A stretch of 64,000 bases of DNA from CAWALV01 sp963782965 (GTDB taxonomy: Bacteria; Actinomycetota; Actinomycetes; Acidothermales; Acidothermaceae). Location of the stretch: assembly GCA_963782965.1 (NCBI GenBank), contig CAWALV010000002.1, positions 1,240,001-1,304,000 of the forward strand. The letters run 5' to 3'. The translations under genes were made by a program, and so were the position numbers. The number at the start of each line of letters is the position of its first letter. The first letter of the stretch is position 1. Positions 18,766 to 27,648 of this stretch are shown here, in pieces. The notes below the pieces were generated by a model, which was given only the letters and a program-made list of their open reading frames with translations, was not told the origin of the DNA and ran no database searches.

Positions 18766-18794
18766 GCTTGCTCGGCGTCAGGCGCCGAGCAAGC
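18766..18794. terminator. Bidirectional terminator hairpin between mutarotase and deoR
   Basis: A perfect 12-bp stem, GCTTGCTCGGCG (18766-18777) and CGCCGAGCAAGC (18783-18794), with a 5-nt loop. The deoR stop codon lies in the loop, so the hairpin includes the last deoR codons. It starts 4 bp after the mutarotase stop and can serve both convergent transcripts. There is no T-tract. Confidence 0.75.
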
Positions 18795-19635
18795 TGCGCC
18801 GCGCCGGCTCGACCTCGCCGTCCTCTTCGATGGTGCCGGTTCCGCCGCCGTCGCTGTCGCTCGCCGGGTCTCCTGCCGTGATGATCCGATCGATGTATTC
18901 ACGTGCGGTCGCGCGGTCCTCCTCCGAGAACCCGGCATCGGTGACCAGGACGTCGACCTCGCCCAGATCGGCGAACGAGCTGAGACCCACGGTGCGCCAC
19001 TTCGTGTGGTCGGCGACGACCACGATGCTGCGCGCGACCCGGATGAAGCTGCGGTTGGTCTCCGACTCCGCCAGGTTCGGCGCGGTGAGCCCGGCTTGGG
19101 GGTCCATACCGTGGCAGCCGAGGAAGAACATGTCGAAGTGCAGGGAGCGGATCGCGAGGTCGGCCACCGGCCCGACCAGCGCGTCGGACGGCGTCCGGAT
19201 GCCGCCGGTGAGAATTACAGTCGGGTGGCCCGGGCCTTGCTGCAGAACGTCGGCGACTCGTACCGAGTTGGTGACGATCGTGAGGTCACGCACGTGCGAG
19301 ACGTATCGCGCGAGCGCCCACGTGGTGGTGCCGGCGGAGAGCGCGATCGCCGTGCCCGGGCGGACCAGCCGCGCCGCCTCTTGGCCGATCGCGTCCTTCT
19401 CGCCGAGCTCCCGCGACGACTTGGCCTCGAAGCCGGGCTCGTCCATGCTGGACGGCGACGCCAGCGTCGCGCCGCCGTGCACCTTCTCGATCAGGCCGTC
19501 GCGCGCCAGCACGTCGAGGTCTCGGCGCACGGTCATGTCGGAGACACCGAGCAAGTCGGTCAGCTCGCTCACCCGCACGCCGCCGGATCGCCGGACGTGG
19601 TCCAGGATCATCGACTGCCGCTGCTTGGCGAGCAT
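18778..19635 (-). CDS. DeoR-family sugar regulator
   Basis: 285 residues. The N-terminal winged helix-turn-helix (RQSMILDHVRRSGGVRVSELTDLLGVSDMTVRRDLDVLARDGL) carries the DeoR signature. The C-terminal DeoRC sensor shows LSAGTTTWALARY, LTIVTNSVRVADVL, LTGGIRTPSDALVGP and VVADHTKW, which bind a phosphorylated sugar. Its ATG overlaps the beta-galactosidase stop by one base, so it is cotranscribed with that gene. It is the probable repressor of the galactoside genes, with galactose-1-phosphate or a related sugar phosphate as inducer (inference). The last 20 residues (SDSDGGGTGTIEEDGEVEP...) are an extra acidic tail. Confidence 0.93.
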   Translation of the reverse strand: MLAKQRQSMILDHVRRSGGVRVSELTDLLGVSDMTVRRDLDVLARDGLIEKVHGGATLASPSSMDEPGFEAKSSRELGEKDAIGQEAARLVRPGTAIALSAGTTTWALARYVSHVRDLTIVTNSVRVADVLQQGPGHPTVILTGGIRTPSDALVGPVADLAIRSLHFDMFFLGCHGMDPQAGLTAPNLAESETNRSFIRVARSIVVVADHTKWRTVGLSSFADLGEVDVLVTDAGFSEEDRATAREYIDRIITAGDPASDSDGGGTGTIEEDGEVEPARRSLLGA

Positions 19636-21734
19636 CAGCGCTCACTCCTGTCCGATTCGGTTCTCGGTTCCCGGACCACTGCCACTCCACCGGCGGCGAC
19701 TCGCAGCCCCCCGGTGACAGGCTTGCCGCTCAGCAAGTCGACCCGGCCCGAGACGTTGTCGGCGTCCGTCACGATGTCGATATCGCCGTCGGTGTGGTTG
19801 AGCACGAACAAGTAGTTCGCGTCGGTGCCGCGGCGCCGCACGGCCTCGACCCCGGGGACGCGGCCGCCGCCCTCGGCAGCAGCGATCATAGGCCCGTCCA
19901 CTCCGGCCGCTGCGCAGGCGCTCTGGAGGAACCGCTCGAGACCGGTCGCGTTGAGTCGGGTCGCGACGTAGGAGGCCACCCCACTGCCGTAGGCGTTGCG
20001 GGTGAGGGCCGGGTGACCGGTGAGCGGTCCGGTCGCGTACGTCGCGACGATCTCGGCGCTCTCCGGGTGGATCAGTTCGGTCCAGATGCTGCCAGTTGCC
20101 TCCGGTTCCAACGCGACGGTTTCCCCCTCACCGAGCGGGAAGAACTCCTCCACCCACAACCCGAGCAGGCCACCGAAAGCGCCCGGGTAGCGCCCCGGCC
20201 TGATCCGATCGTTCTCGTCGACGATGCCGCTGAAATAGGTGCACACCACGTGGCCGCCAGCGGCGACGTAACCGGCGATGTTGGTCGCGCCCGCGTCGCT
20301 CACGAGATAGAGGTTGGGCACCACGACGAGGCGATAGGCGGAAAGGTCGGCGTCAGGGGCGACGAAGTCGACGGTGACGCCCAGCCGCCATAGCGCGTCG
20401 TAGGCGTCGCGAACCGCGGTCAAATACCGGACGTCGGCCGAGGGCCGCGAGTCGAGTTCGACAGCCCACCACGCCGGCCAGTCGAAGACGAGAGCCACCT
20501 GGGCAGCGACGCGGCTGCGGGCCGCCTCGCCGAGCGCTCGCAGGTCGCCGCCCAGTTCGCAGACTTCGCGCCAGACCTTCGTATCGGTGCCGGCGTGCGG
20601 CACCATCGCCGAGTGGAACTTCTCGGCCCCGCCGCGAGAGGCGCGCCACTGGAAGAAGCAGATGGCGTCTGCGCCGCGCGCGAGATGTTGGAGGCTGTTG
20701 CGCCGTAGCTGCCCTGGCTGTTTGGCCAGGTTGCGCGGCTGCCAGTTCACCGCGCTGGTCGAGTGCTCCATCAAGACCCAGGGAGCGCCGCGGGCCAGGC
20801 CGCGGGTGAGGTCGGCGGTCATCGCCAGTTGCACATGCGGCTCCGGGTCGGCGCCGAGCAAGTAGTGGTCGTTGGAGACGACGTCCTGCTCGGCGGCCCA
20901 GCTGAAGTAGTCCATCGGTTTGAACGTGCCCATGAAGTTGGTGGTGATCGGTATCTGCGGCGTTGCTGCCCGCAAGACGTCGCGCTCGGCCCGGAAACAG
21001 GCGAGCAACTCATCCGAGCAGAAGCGCCGCCAGTCGAGCTGCTGGGTGGGGTTGGCATGTGCCGGCGTCAAGCGAGGTGGAACGACCTCTTCCCAGTCGT
21101 AGTAGTGCTGGCTCCAGAAGGCCGTCGACCACGCTGCGTTGAGGGTTTCCAGATCGCGGTATCTCGCCCGCAACCACGATCGGAATGCGCTCGCGCTCGT
21201 GTCGCAGAAACACTCGGGTACGTGACATCCGTACTCGTTGTTGACGTGCCACATCACCAGGGCCGGGTGCTGGCCGTAGTGCGCCGCCAGTGCCTGGGCG
21301 AGTGCTGTTGCGCCGCGCCGGTAATCGGGCGAGCTCGGGCAGTAGGCCTGTCGGCCGCCCGGCCATAGGCGGTGTCCTTCACGAGTGACGGGAAGGCTCT
21401 GTGGGTAGCGGCGAGAGAACCACGGTGGCGGTGACGCCGTCGCGGTGGCGAGGTCGACGCTGATGCCGGCGCCGTGCAGCAGGTCGAAGACCCGGTCGAG
21501 CCAGCCGAACCGGTAGTCGCCCTCTGCGGGCTCGAGCAGCGCCCACGAGAACACGCCGACCGTGACCATCGAGACCTGCGCCTGCACCATGAGCTCGACG
21601 TCTCGTGCCCAGGTCTCCTCGGGCCACTGCTCGGGGTTGTAATCGCCACCGAACGCGATGCCAGGAACGCGCAGCAGCGGTGTGACGCGGCCGGCGGCAC
21701 CACCGGCAGGCTCGGAAGCGGCAATGGGTGGCAC
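19635..21734 (-). CDS. GH42 beta-galactosidase
   Basis: 699 residues from a GTG at 21734 that has GAGGAG 6 nt upstream; the frame is open slightly further. The GH42 (beta/alpha)8 barrel starts with IAFGGDYNPEQWPEETWARDV. The acid/base Glu lies in MWHVNNEYGCH (about residue 167) and the nucleophile Glu in VLMEHSTSAVNWQ (about 323). A zinc-cluster-like CHVPECFCD follows, then the trimerisation and C-terminal beta domains. There is no signal peptide, so it would hydrolyse imported beta-galactosides in the cytoplasm. It heads the lacZ-type-deoR operon, divergent from the ABC importer. Confidence 0.95.
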   Translation of the reverse strand: MPPIAASEPAGGAAGRVTPLLRVPGIAFGGDYNPEQWPEETWARDVELMVQAQVSMVTVGVFSWALLEPAEGDYRFGWLDRVFDLLHGAGISVDLATATASPPPWFSRRYPQSLPVTREGHRLWPGGRQAYCPSSPDYRRGATALAQALAAHYGQHPALVMWHVNNEYGCHVPECFCDTSASAFRSWLRARYRDLETLNAAWSTAFWSQHYYDWEEVVPPRLTPAHANPTQQLDWRRFCSDELLACFRAERDVLRAATPQIPITTNFMGTFKPMDYFSWAAEQDVVSNDHYLLGADPEPHVQLAMTADLTRGLARGAPWVLMEHSTSAVNWQPRNLAKQPGQLRRNSLQHLARGADAICFFQWRASRGGAEKFHSAMVPHAGTDTKVWREVCELGGDLRALGEAARSRVAAQVALVFDWPAWWAVELDSRPSADVRYLTAVRDAYDALWRLGVTVDFVAPDADLSAYRLVVVPNLYLVSDAGATNIAGYVAAGGHVVCTYFSGIVDENDRIRPGRYPGAFGGLLGLWVEEFFPLGEGETVALEPEATGSIWTELIHPESAEIVATYATGPLTGHPALTRNAYGSGVASYVATRLNATGLERFLQSACAAAGVDGPMIAAAEGGGRVPGVEAVRRRGTDANYLFVLNHTDGDIDIVTDADNVSGRVDLLSGKPVTGGLRVAAGGVAVVREPRTESDRSER

Positions 21735-22130
21735 GGGCGACTCCTCGCTGGACGGGGCCGCGGCCACGCCGCGATGGGGCGCCGCGACCGCGCCAGCCTA
21801 CACAGAACGCCTCACGTTCACACATCACCTCCACAGGTTCTCGCGTGCGCTGCCTCGTCGCCCGAGGATGCTTCGGAAGACTTCGCCAAAACCCCAGCAA
21901 GTCGGACGGAAGCGACGTGGAAGTTGCCTCAGTACGGCGCATTCGGGACATCGACGCGACTTGGAACAGCGCCCGGTGCGGCCGGAAGACGGTGAGACCG
22001 AATCGCAATGTCCCCGGCTCTTGACAGTTGTTGAACAGAGCGCTTGGCTGTGAGCGCTTCTGATAGTTCTCGCTCGAATCTGTTGCGTAAGCGTGCGGCT
22101 ACGCTCGCTCCCTCACTCATGGAGGAACTC
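21735..22130. promoter_or_regulatory. Divergent promoter region, GH42 operon / sugar ABC importer
   Basis: About 396 bp with no gene. On the importer side, 22021-22067 holds a -35-like TTGACA (22021), a TGTTGAACA palindrome (22029-22037) sharing a half-site with the galT operator, and two AGCGCT hexamers (22039 and 22053) within twin GAGCGCTT repeats. The second, CTGTGAGCGCTTCTG, resembles a LacI-family operator. On the GH42 side a TAGGCT (plus-strand 21795-21800) could be a -10. I could not resolve the importer -10. Confidence 0.5.
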
Positions 22131-23555
22131 ATGTCGGACTCCGGGCCTACCGCTTCGTCCGGTGCCTCGGGCGCCCAAGGGCCAATGAGCCGTCGGTCGG
22201 TACTCAAGGGCCTAGCCGGAGCCGCCGGGATCGCTGTCGTGCCGGGCGGGCTGCTCGCCGCCTGTAGCAGTAGCAGCAAGTCGACGGGCAACGGCGGGTC
22301 CACGCCCGCCAGCACGCCGGCCACCGGCGCGGCATCGTCGTCCGCCGCGACGGGCAGCTCATCGGCAGCCGGCGGCGGTACCGCCAGCGGCACCATCACG
22401 TTCGGTTCGAACTACTCGGACGCGGTGCCCAAGGGTGCATTCGCCGACATGATCGCCGGCTTCACGGCGCAGAACCCGAACGCCAATGTCAAGATCAACA
22501 CGGTCGACCACAACACCTTCCAGAACAACATCAACAACTACTTGCAGGGCACCCCGGACGACCTGTTCACCTGGTTCGCCGGCTTCCGCATGCGCTTCTT
22601 CGCGTCGCAGGGTCTTGCCACGCCGATCGACGACGTGTGGGACAAGATCGGGTCGCACTTCTCCGACGCCTTCAAGGCGGCGTCCAAGGGCGATGACGGC
22701 CACTACTACTTCGTCCCGCTCTACAACTACCCGTGGGCGGTCTTCTACCGGAAGAGCGTTTTCGCCGCCAAGGGCTACCAGATCCCGGCGACTTGGGACG
22801 ATTTCGTTGCGCTGCAGAAGCAGATGCAAAAAGATGGCCTGGTGCCGATGGCGATGGGTCAGAAGGACGGTTGGCCGGCTCTTGGCACGTTCGACATCAT
22901 CAACATGCGCCTCAACGGCTTCCAGTTCCACATGGACCTGATGGCGCACAAGGTGCCTTGGGACGACCCGAAGGTGCTCGCGGTCTTCAAGCAGTGGCAG
23001 CAGATCCTGCCCTACCAGCAGCCCGGCGCTCCCGGCCGGATCTGGCAGGACGCCGCCAAGTCGCTGCTGAACAAGCAGGCCGGCATGTACCTGCTCGGCT
23101 CCTTCGTGTCGCAGCAGTTCACCGGCGCCGACCTCGACGACCTCGACTTCTTCCCATACCCGGCAATCGACCCGGCCAACGCGACGGACTCCATCGACGC
23201 GCCGATCGACGGCTTCATGATGAGCAAGAAGGTCAAGAACAAGGACGGCGCGACCGCGCTGCTCGAGTTCATCGGCACCCCGGCGGCGGAGGCGCTCTAC
23301 GGCAAGAGCGACCCGAGCAACATCTCGGCCGCCACCGACGCCGACACCAGCAAGTACAACGCGATCCAGCAGAAGTCCGCCGAGATCATCAAGAACTCCA
23401 AGAACATCGCTCAGTTCCTCGACCGTGACACCAACCCCGATTTCGCCGACAACACGGTGGCGAACATGATCACCAGCTTCTTCAACAGTCCGAACGATGT
23501 GGCCTCGCAGCTCAAGAGCCTCGAGTCCCAGGCAAAGACGGTGTTCACCAGCTGA
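22131..23555 (+). CDS. ABC sugar transporter, substrate-binding lipoprotein
   Basis: 474 residues from the ATG at 22131 (GGAGGA 5 nt upstream; in-frame ATGs at 22119 and 22044 lack a ribosome site). The leader has a twin-arginine-like SRRSVLKGLAG, a hydrophobic run and a lipobox LLAAC (Cys45), then a Ser/Thr/Ala-rich linker. The mature part is a family 1 extracellular solute-binding protein (GTITFGSNYSDAVPKGAF, TPIDDVWDKIG, YYFVPLYNYPWAVFYRKSVF). It is the first gene of an importer operon with two permeases and an alpha-galactosidase, so the likely ligands are galactosides such as raffinose-type sugars, melibiose or lactose. Confidence 0.93.
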   Translation: MSDSGPTASSGASGAQGPMSRRSVLKGLAGAAGIAVVPGGLLAACSSSSKSTGNGGSTPASTPATGAASSSAATGSSSAAGGGTASGTITFGSNYSDAVPKGAFADMIAGFTAQNPNANVKINTVDHNTFQNNINNYLQGTPDDLFTWFAGFRMRFFASQGLATPIDDVWDKIGSHFSDAFKAASKGDDGHYYFVPLYNYPWAVFYRKSVFAAKGYQIPATWDDFVALQKQMQKDGLVPMAMGQKDGWPALGTFDIINMRLNGFQFHMDLMAHKVPWDDPKVLAVFKQWQQILPYQQPGAPGRIWQDAAKSLLNKQAGMYLLGSFVSQQFTGADLDDLDFFPYPAIDPANATDSIDAPIDGFMMSKKVKNKDGATALLEFIGTPAAEALYGKSDPSNISAATDADTSKYNAIQQKSAEIIKNSKNIAQFLDRDTNPDFADNTVANMITSFFNSPNDVASQLKSLESQAKTVFTS

Positions 23556-24520
23556 TGGTTTCCGCGAACGGTGCGGTAAGTTCCGCGGTCGTATCCCCGC
23601 CGGTGGCGCGCAAGCGCCGCCGGCGGGGTGTTCGCACCCTGTCCCGCATGGACGTCGTGGTGCTCTCGTTGATGGTCGGAGTGCCCCTGCTCGGCGTCGG
23701 ATTCTTCATCTGGTTCCCGGCGGTCGCCACGATCGCCTTGTCGTTCACCAAGTGGAACGGCATCGGCGGCCTCAAGACGATCCATGCGGCGGGCGTGCAG
23801 AACTACGTGCAAGCCGCGACGAACTACCCGCCGTTCTGGCCAGCGGTGCGGCACAATCTCCTCTGGCTCATCGTCTTCCTGGTCTTTGCGTCGCCGCTCG
23901 GTATGTTGTTCGCGGTCATTCTGGACCGGAACATCCGCGGGAGCCGCATCTACCAGAGTTTGCTCTTCCTGCCAGTGATGCTGTCGCTCGCGCTCATCGG
24001 CATCATCTGGGAGCTCATCTACTCGCCGAACTACGGCCTGCTCAACAACGTCATCGGCCACGCCGGCACCCACAACCTGATCGACTGGTTGGGCAATCCC
24101 AATCTCAATCTCTGGGCGGTGTTGGTCGAAGCGTGCTGGCAACAGGCGCCGTACGTCATGGTGCTCTACCTGGCCGGCCTGAAAGCGGTCGATCCGACGC
24201 TGCGTGAAGCCGCGCTCGTCGACGGCGCCAATTCCTGGCACACGTTCTGGCGGGTCGTGTTCCCGATCATGCGGCCCATCAACGTGGTGATTCTCGTCAT
24301 CACCGTGATCCAGTCGCTGCGTGCGTTCGACCTCGTGTACATCACCAACGGCGGCAACAACGGCCTCGAGCTGCTCTCCGTGCTCATCACCCGCAACATC
24401 GTCGGTCAGATGAGCCGGATCGGGTTCGGCTCGGCGATGGGTGTGATCCTGCTCGTGATCTCGCTCGTGCCGATCACCTCGTTCCTCGTGCAGCAATTGC
24501 GACAGGAGAAGCGGGCATGA
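23555..24520 (+). CDS. ABC sugar transporter permease (MalF/UgpA type)
   Basis: 321 residues, six transmembrane segments. The ATG shares one base with the preceding stop. The cytoplasmic EAA loop (LREAALVDGANSWHTFWRVVFPIMRP), which docks to the ATPase, is intact. It pairs with the next permease to form the membrane channel. No ATPase gene accompanies the operon, as is usual in actinobacteria where one shared ATPase (MsiK) serves several sugar importers (established for streptomycetes; inferred here). Confidence 0.93.
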   Translation: MVSANGAVSSAVVSPPVARKRRRRGVRTLSRMDVVVLSLMVGVPLLGVGFFIWFPAVATIALSFTKWNGIGGLKTIHAAGVQNYVQAATNYPPFWPAVRHNLLWLIVFLVFASPLGMLFAVILDRNIRGSRIYQSLLFLPVMLSLALIGIIWELIYSPNYGLLNNVIGHAGTHNLIDWLGNPNLNLWAVLVEACWQQAPYVMVLYLAGLKAVDPTLREAALVDGANSWHTFWRVVFPIMRPINVVILVITVIQSLRAFDLVYITNGGNNGLELLSVLITRNIVGQMSRIGFGSAMGVILLVISLVPITSFLVQQLRQEKRA

Positions 24521-25434
24521 CGGCCGTAGCGTCGACGATCAAAGCGGCGCCGAGCGCACTGGCGAAGGAGCGGGCGCTCAAGTCGCCGGGCGCGCGGATC
24601 GCCGCCCACGCCTTCCTCGGGGTCATGGCCCTGCTGTGGATCACGCCGATCGCGTGGGCGCTCTACACGTCGTTGCGGCCGTACAGCGAGACGTCGAAGC
24701 ACGGGTACCTGTCGCTGCCGCACCACCTGACGTTCAGCAACTTCACCACCGCCTGGAAGCAGGCGGACATGCCGCACTACTTCTGGAATTCGGTGATGAT
24801 CACTGCCCCCTCGGTGGTCATAGCGCTCTTCTTCGCGTCCTGCGTGGCGTTCGTGCTGACCCGCCTCAGCTTCTGGTTCAACATCCCGCTGCTCATCTTC
24901 TTCACCGCGGCGAACCTCCTGCCGCAGCAGGTCGTCATCACACCGCTCTACCGCATCTATCTGACGATCCACGTCCCCGCCTGGCTCAGCAACAGCGGCC
25001 TTCTCTACAACTCCTACGCCGGACTCGTCGTCATCAACACGGCTTTCCAGACGGGCTTTTGTGTCTTCGTGCTGAGCAATTACATGAAGAGCATCCCGCA
25101 CGAGATCACCGAGGCCGCGCTGCTCGACGGCGCGCCGGTGTGGACGCGCTACTGGCGGCTCACGATGCCGCTGTGCCGGCCGGCGCTCGCCGCGCTGGCG
25201 ACGCTGCTCACGATCTGGATCTACAACGACTTCTTCTGGGCCATCGCCCTCATTTCCTCGGGAGACAAACGGCCGATCACGTCTGCGCTGGCCAACTTGC
25301 AGGGTCAGTACTTCGTGAACCAGAACCTGCTTGCCGCCGGTGCTCTGATAACCGCGATCCCGACCCTGCTCGTGTACGTCGTCCTGCAAAAGCAGTTCAT
25401 CGCGGGGCTCTCACTCGGATCCTCCAAGGGATGA
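24517..25434 (+). CDS. ABC sugar transporter permease (MalG/UgpE type)
   Basis: 305 residues overlapping the first permease by four bases. Six transmembrane segments, the first in LGVMALLWITPIAWALYTSLRP. The EAA loop ITEAALLDGAPVWTRYWRLTMPLCRPAL marks the inner-permease half. A gly-rich loop and the end LQKQFIAGLSLGSSKG are typical of MalG-like proteins. Its stop overlaps the alpha-galactosidase start (ATGA), so transport and hydrolysis are coupled in one transcript. Confidence 0.93.
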   Translation: MTAVASTIKAAPSALAKERALKSPGARIAAHAFLGVMALLWITPIAWALYTSLRPYSETSKHGYLSLPHHLTFSNFTTAWKQADMPHYFWNSVMITAPSVVIALFFASCVAFVLTRLSFWFNIPLLIFFTAANLLPQQVVITPLYRIYLTIHVPAWLSNSGLLYNSYAGLVVINTAFQTGFCVFVLSNYMKSIPHEITEAALLDGAPVWTRYWRLTMPLCRPALAALATLLTIWIYNDFFWAIALISSGDKRPITSALANLQGQYFVNQNLLAAGALITAIPTLLVYVVLQKQFIAGLSLGSSKG

Positions 25435-27575
25435 GTTGGTTCGTGCTGCGCCGCGCGGGCGTGGCCGTCGTCCTCGATACGCGCGGGTCGGACCTGCCGC
25501 GCATCGCCTACTGGGGTGCCGATCTCGGCGAGCTCTCAGACGATGACTGCGCCACCTTGCCCGGCGCCTCGCACGCAACGGCGTCGGAAGGAGCTAGCAG
25601 TACCGGCGCCCTGCTGACCTTGTCGCCGTCGCGCGCGCAGGGCTGGGCCGGCTGGCCCGGGTGCAGCGGCCATCGATCCGGTATGTCGAGTCAGCCGCTG
25701 TTCGTGGCGGCCGACGTGACGATGGTGGCCACGGACGTCGGTGACGTGGTCGGCTACCGGGGTGTGGACGAGGCCGCGGCACTGCGGCTCGACGGCGAGC
25801 TGGAGCTGACCGCTGAGGGTGTGCTGCGGCACCGCCAGACAATGACGAGCACGGCCACGAACACGGCTGCGCCGTACGTCGTCGACGACATCCTCACCCT
25901 GCTTCCGGTGCCCGAGCTGGTGGCCGAGGTGGCCGACTACGCCGGGCGGTGGGGCGACGAGGCGCAACTTCAGCGGCGCGAGCTCACCCAGGGCACGTGG
26001 CTGCGCGAGCAGCGTCGCGGTCGGACCGGTCCCGATTCGCCGCTGCTGTTGATGGCCGGTACCGCCGGCTTCGGTCATCGGGACGGCGAGGTGTGGGGCA
26101 TCCACCTCGGTTGGTCGGGCGACCAGCGATACCTCGCACAGCGCCTCAACAGCGGCGACACGCTGATCGGCGCGGGCGAGATCCTGCAAGCCGGCGAGGT
26201 GATCCTCGGCCCGGGCGAATCGATGAGCACGCCGTGGGTCTATGCCACCTATTCGAACGCCGGCATCGACGGGGCGTCGGACCGGCTACACGCGTGGCTG
26301 CGACGGCGTCCGGAACATCCGCAGCGCCCGCGGCCGATCCTGCTGAACAGCTGGGAAGCCGTCTTCTTCGATCATTCCTTCGAACGCCTCGCCGCGCTTG
26401 CTGATGCAGCTGCCGAAATCGGCGTAGAGCGGTTCGTGGTCGACGACGGCTGGTTCGGCTCACGGCGCACGGACACCTCGGGGCTGGGCGACTGGTACGT
26501 CTCACCTGACGTGTGGCCGGAGGGCCTTGGCCCGATCGCCGATCACGTGCGGGCCCGGGGCATGGAGTTCGGTCTGTGGTTCGAGCCCGAGATGGTCAAT
26601 CTCGACTCCGACGTGGCGCGGGAGCACCCGGAATGGGTGCTCGGCGCGGCCGGTCGGATGCCCCCTCCCCGGCGCCACCAACAGGTGCTCGACGTCGCGA
26701 ATCCCGACGCCTACGCCTACCTGCTGGAGCGGATCTCGACGCTCGTCCAGGACGTCGGCATCGCCTACATCAAATGGGACCACAACCGCGACGTCGCCGA
26801 CCCGGTGCATCGTGGCGGGCCGCGTGCCGGCCTGCCGGCCATGCGCGCCCTGGTTCTGGCGGCCTACCGCCTGATGGCCGAGCTGAAGGAGCGACACCCC
26901 GGTCTCGAGATCGAGTCGTGCTCCTCGGGTGGTTCGCGGATCGACTTCGGGGTTCTCGCCCACACCGACCGGGTGTGGCCGAGCGACTGCATCGACCCGC
27001 TGGAGCGGGTGCGCATCGTGCAGGGCGTCGCGACCCTGCTCCCGCTCGAGCTGATCGGTGCGCACGTGGCGTCCGGCCGGTCGCATACGACGGGCCGGAC
27101 GCACGACCTGTCCTTCCGCCTCGCCGTTGCGGCGTTCGGCCACACCGGGTTCGAGTGGGACCTCACGGCCACGAGGGCCGACGAACGGCGGCAGCTCGCC
27201 CGGTACGTGGCGTTCGTCAAGTCGATTCGCGATCTGTTGCGAACGGGTCTGGTCGTGCGGGTCGACCGTCCCGCAGATCCGGGGCTCGCGCTGTATGGCG
27301 TTGTGTCGCCGGACCGCAGCGAGGCGTTGTTCAACGCTGTCCGGGTGGCCGCGAGCCCTCGCGAGGGTGCCGCGCCGCTTCGATTCCGCGGCCTCGACCC
27401 AGCGCTGAGGTACCGCGTGGAACGGGTCGAGTTGCCCGGATCGACGCCCGCCGCGCCGGTGGGCGGGGAATCGGTGACCGCGTCCGGACGGCAACTCCAG
27501 GTCGCCGGTATGCGTGCGCCGGAGCTTCGCCCGGAGCAGGCTGCGCTCTACCACCTGCGGGCCGTCTCGCTCTGA
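25431..27575 (+). CDS. GH36 alpha-galactosidase
   Basis: 714 residues from the ATG at 25431 that overlaps the permease stop; the frame extends far upstream only as a shadow of the permease. An N-terminal beta-supersandwich (1-290) precedes the GH36 barrel with RPILLNSWEAVFFD, VVDDGWFG, GLWFEPEMVN. The nucleophile is Asp450 in YIKWDHNRDV and the acid/base is Asp519 in WPSDCIDPLER. CSSGGSRIDFG binds substrate. No signal peptide, so imported alpha-galactosides are cut inside the cell. The free galactose would go to mutarotase and galKTE. Confidence 0.95.
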   Translation: MSWFVLRRAGVAVVLDTRGSDLPRIAYWGADLGELSDDDCATLPGASHATASEGASSTGALLTLSPSRAQGWAGWPGCSGHRSGMSSQPLFVAADVTMVATDVGDVVGYRGVDEAAALRLDGELELTAEGVLRHRQTMTSTATNTAAPYVVDDILTLLPVPELVAEVADYAGRWGDEAQLQRRELTQGTWLREQRRGRTGPDSPLLLMAGTAGFGHRDGEVWGIHLGWSGDQRYLAQRLNSGDTLIGAGEILQAGEVILGPGESMSTPWVYATYSNAGIDGASDRLHAWLRRRPEHPQRPRPILLNSWEAVFFDHSFERLAALADAAAEIGVERFVVDDGWFGSRRTDTSGLGDWYVSPDVWPEGLGPIADHVRARGMEFGLWFEPEMVNLDSDVAREHPEWVLGAAGRMPPPRRHQQVLDVANPDAYAYLLERISTLVQDVGIAYIKWDHNRDVADPVHRGGPRAGLPAMRALVLAAYRLMAELKERHPGLEIESCSSGGSRIDFGVLAHTDRVWPSDCIDPLERVRIVQGVATLLPLELIGAHVASGRSHTTGRTHDLSFRLAVAAFGHTGFEWDLTATRADERRQLARYVAFVKSIRDLLRTGLVVRVDRPADPGLALYGVVSPDRSEALFNAVRVAASPREGAAPLRFRGLDPALRYRVERVELPGSTPAAPVGGESVTASGRQLQVAGMRAPELRPEQAALYHLRAVSL

Positions 27576-27648
27576 GGGGCAGACTGGGCACACTGGACGT
27601 GCCGAACCGCGACGCAGCCGAGATGACGATGGGGCCGGTGACCCGGGC

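Noticed and set aside
22044..22130. Longer N-terminus of the sugar-binding lipoprotein
   Set aside because: It would run through the promoter/operator repeats and spoil the signal peptide; the ATG at 22131 has GGAGGA before it.
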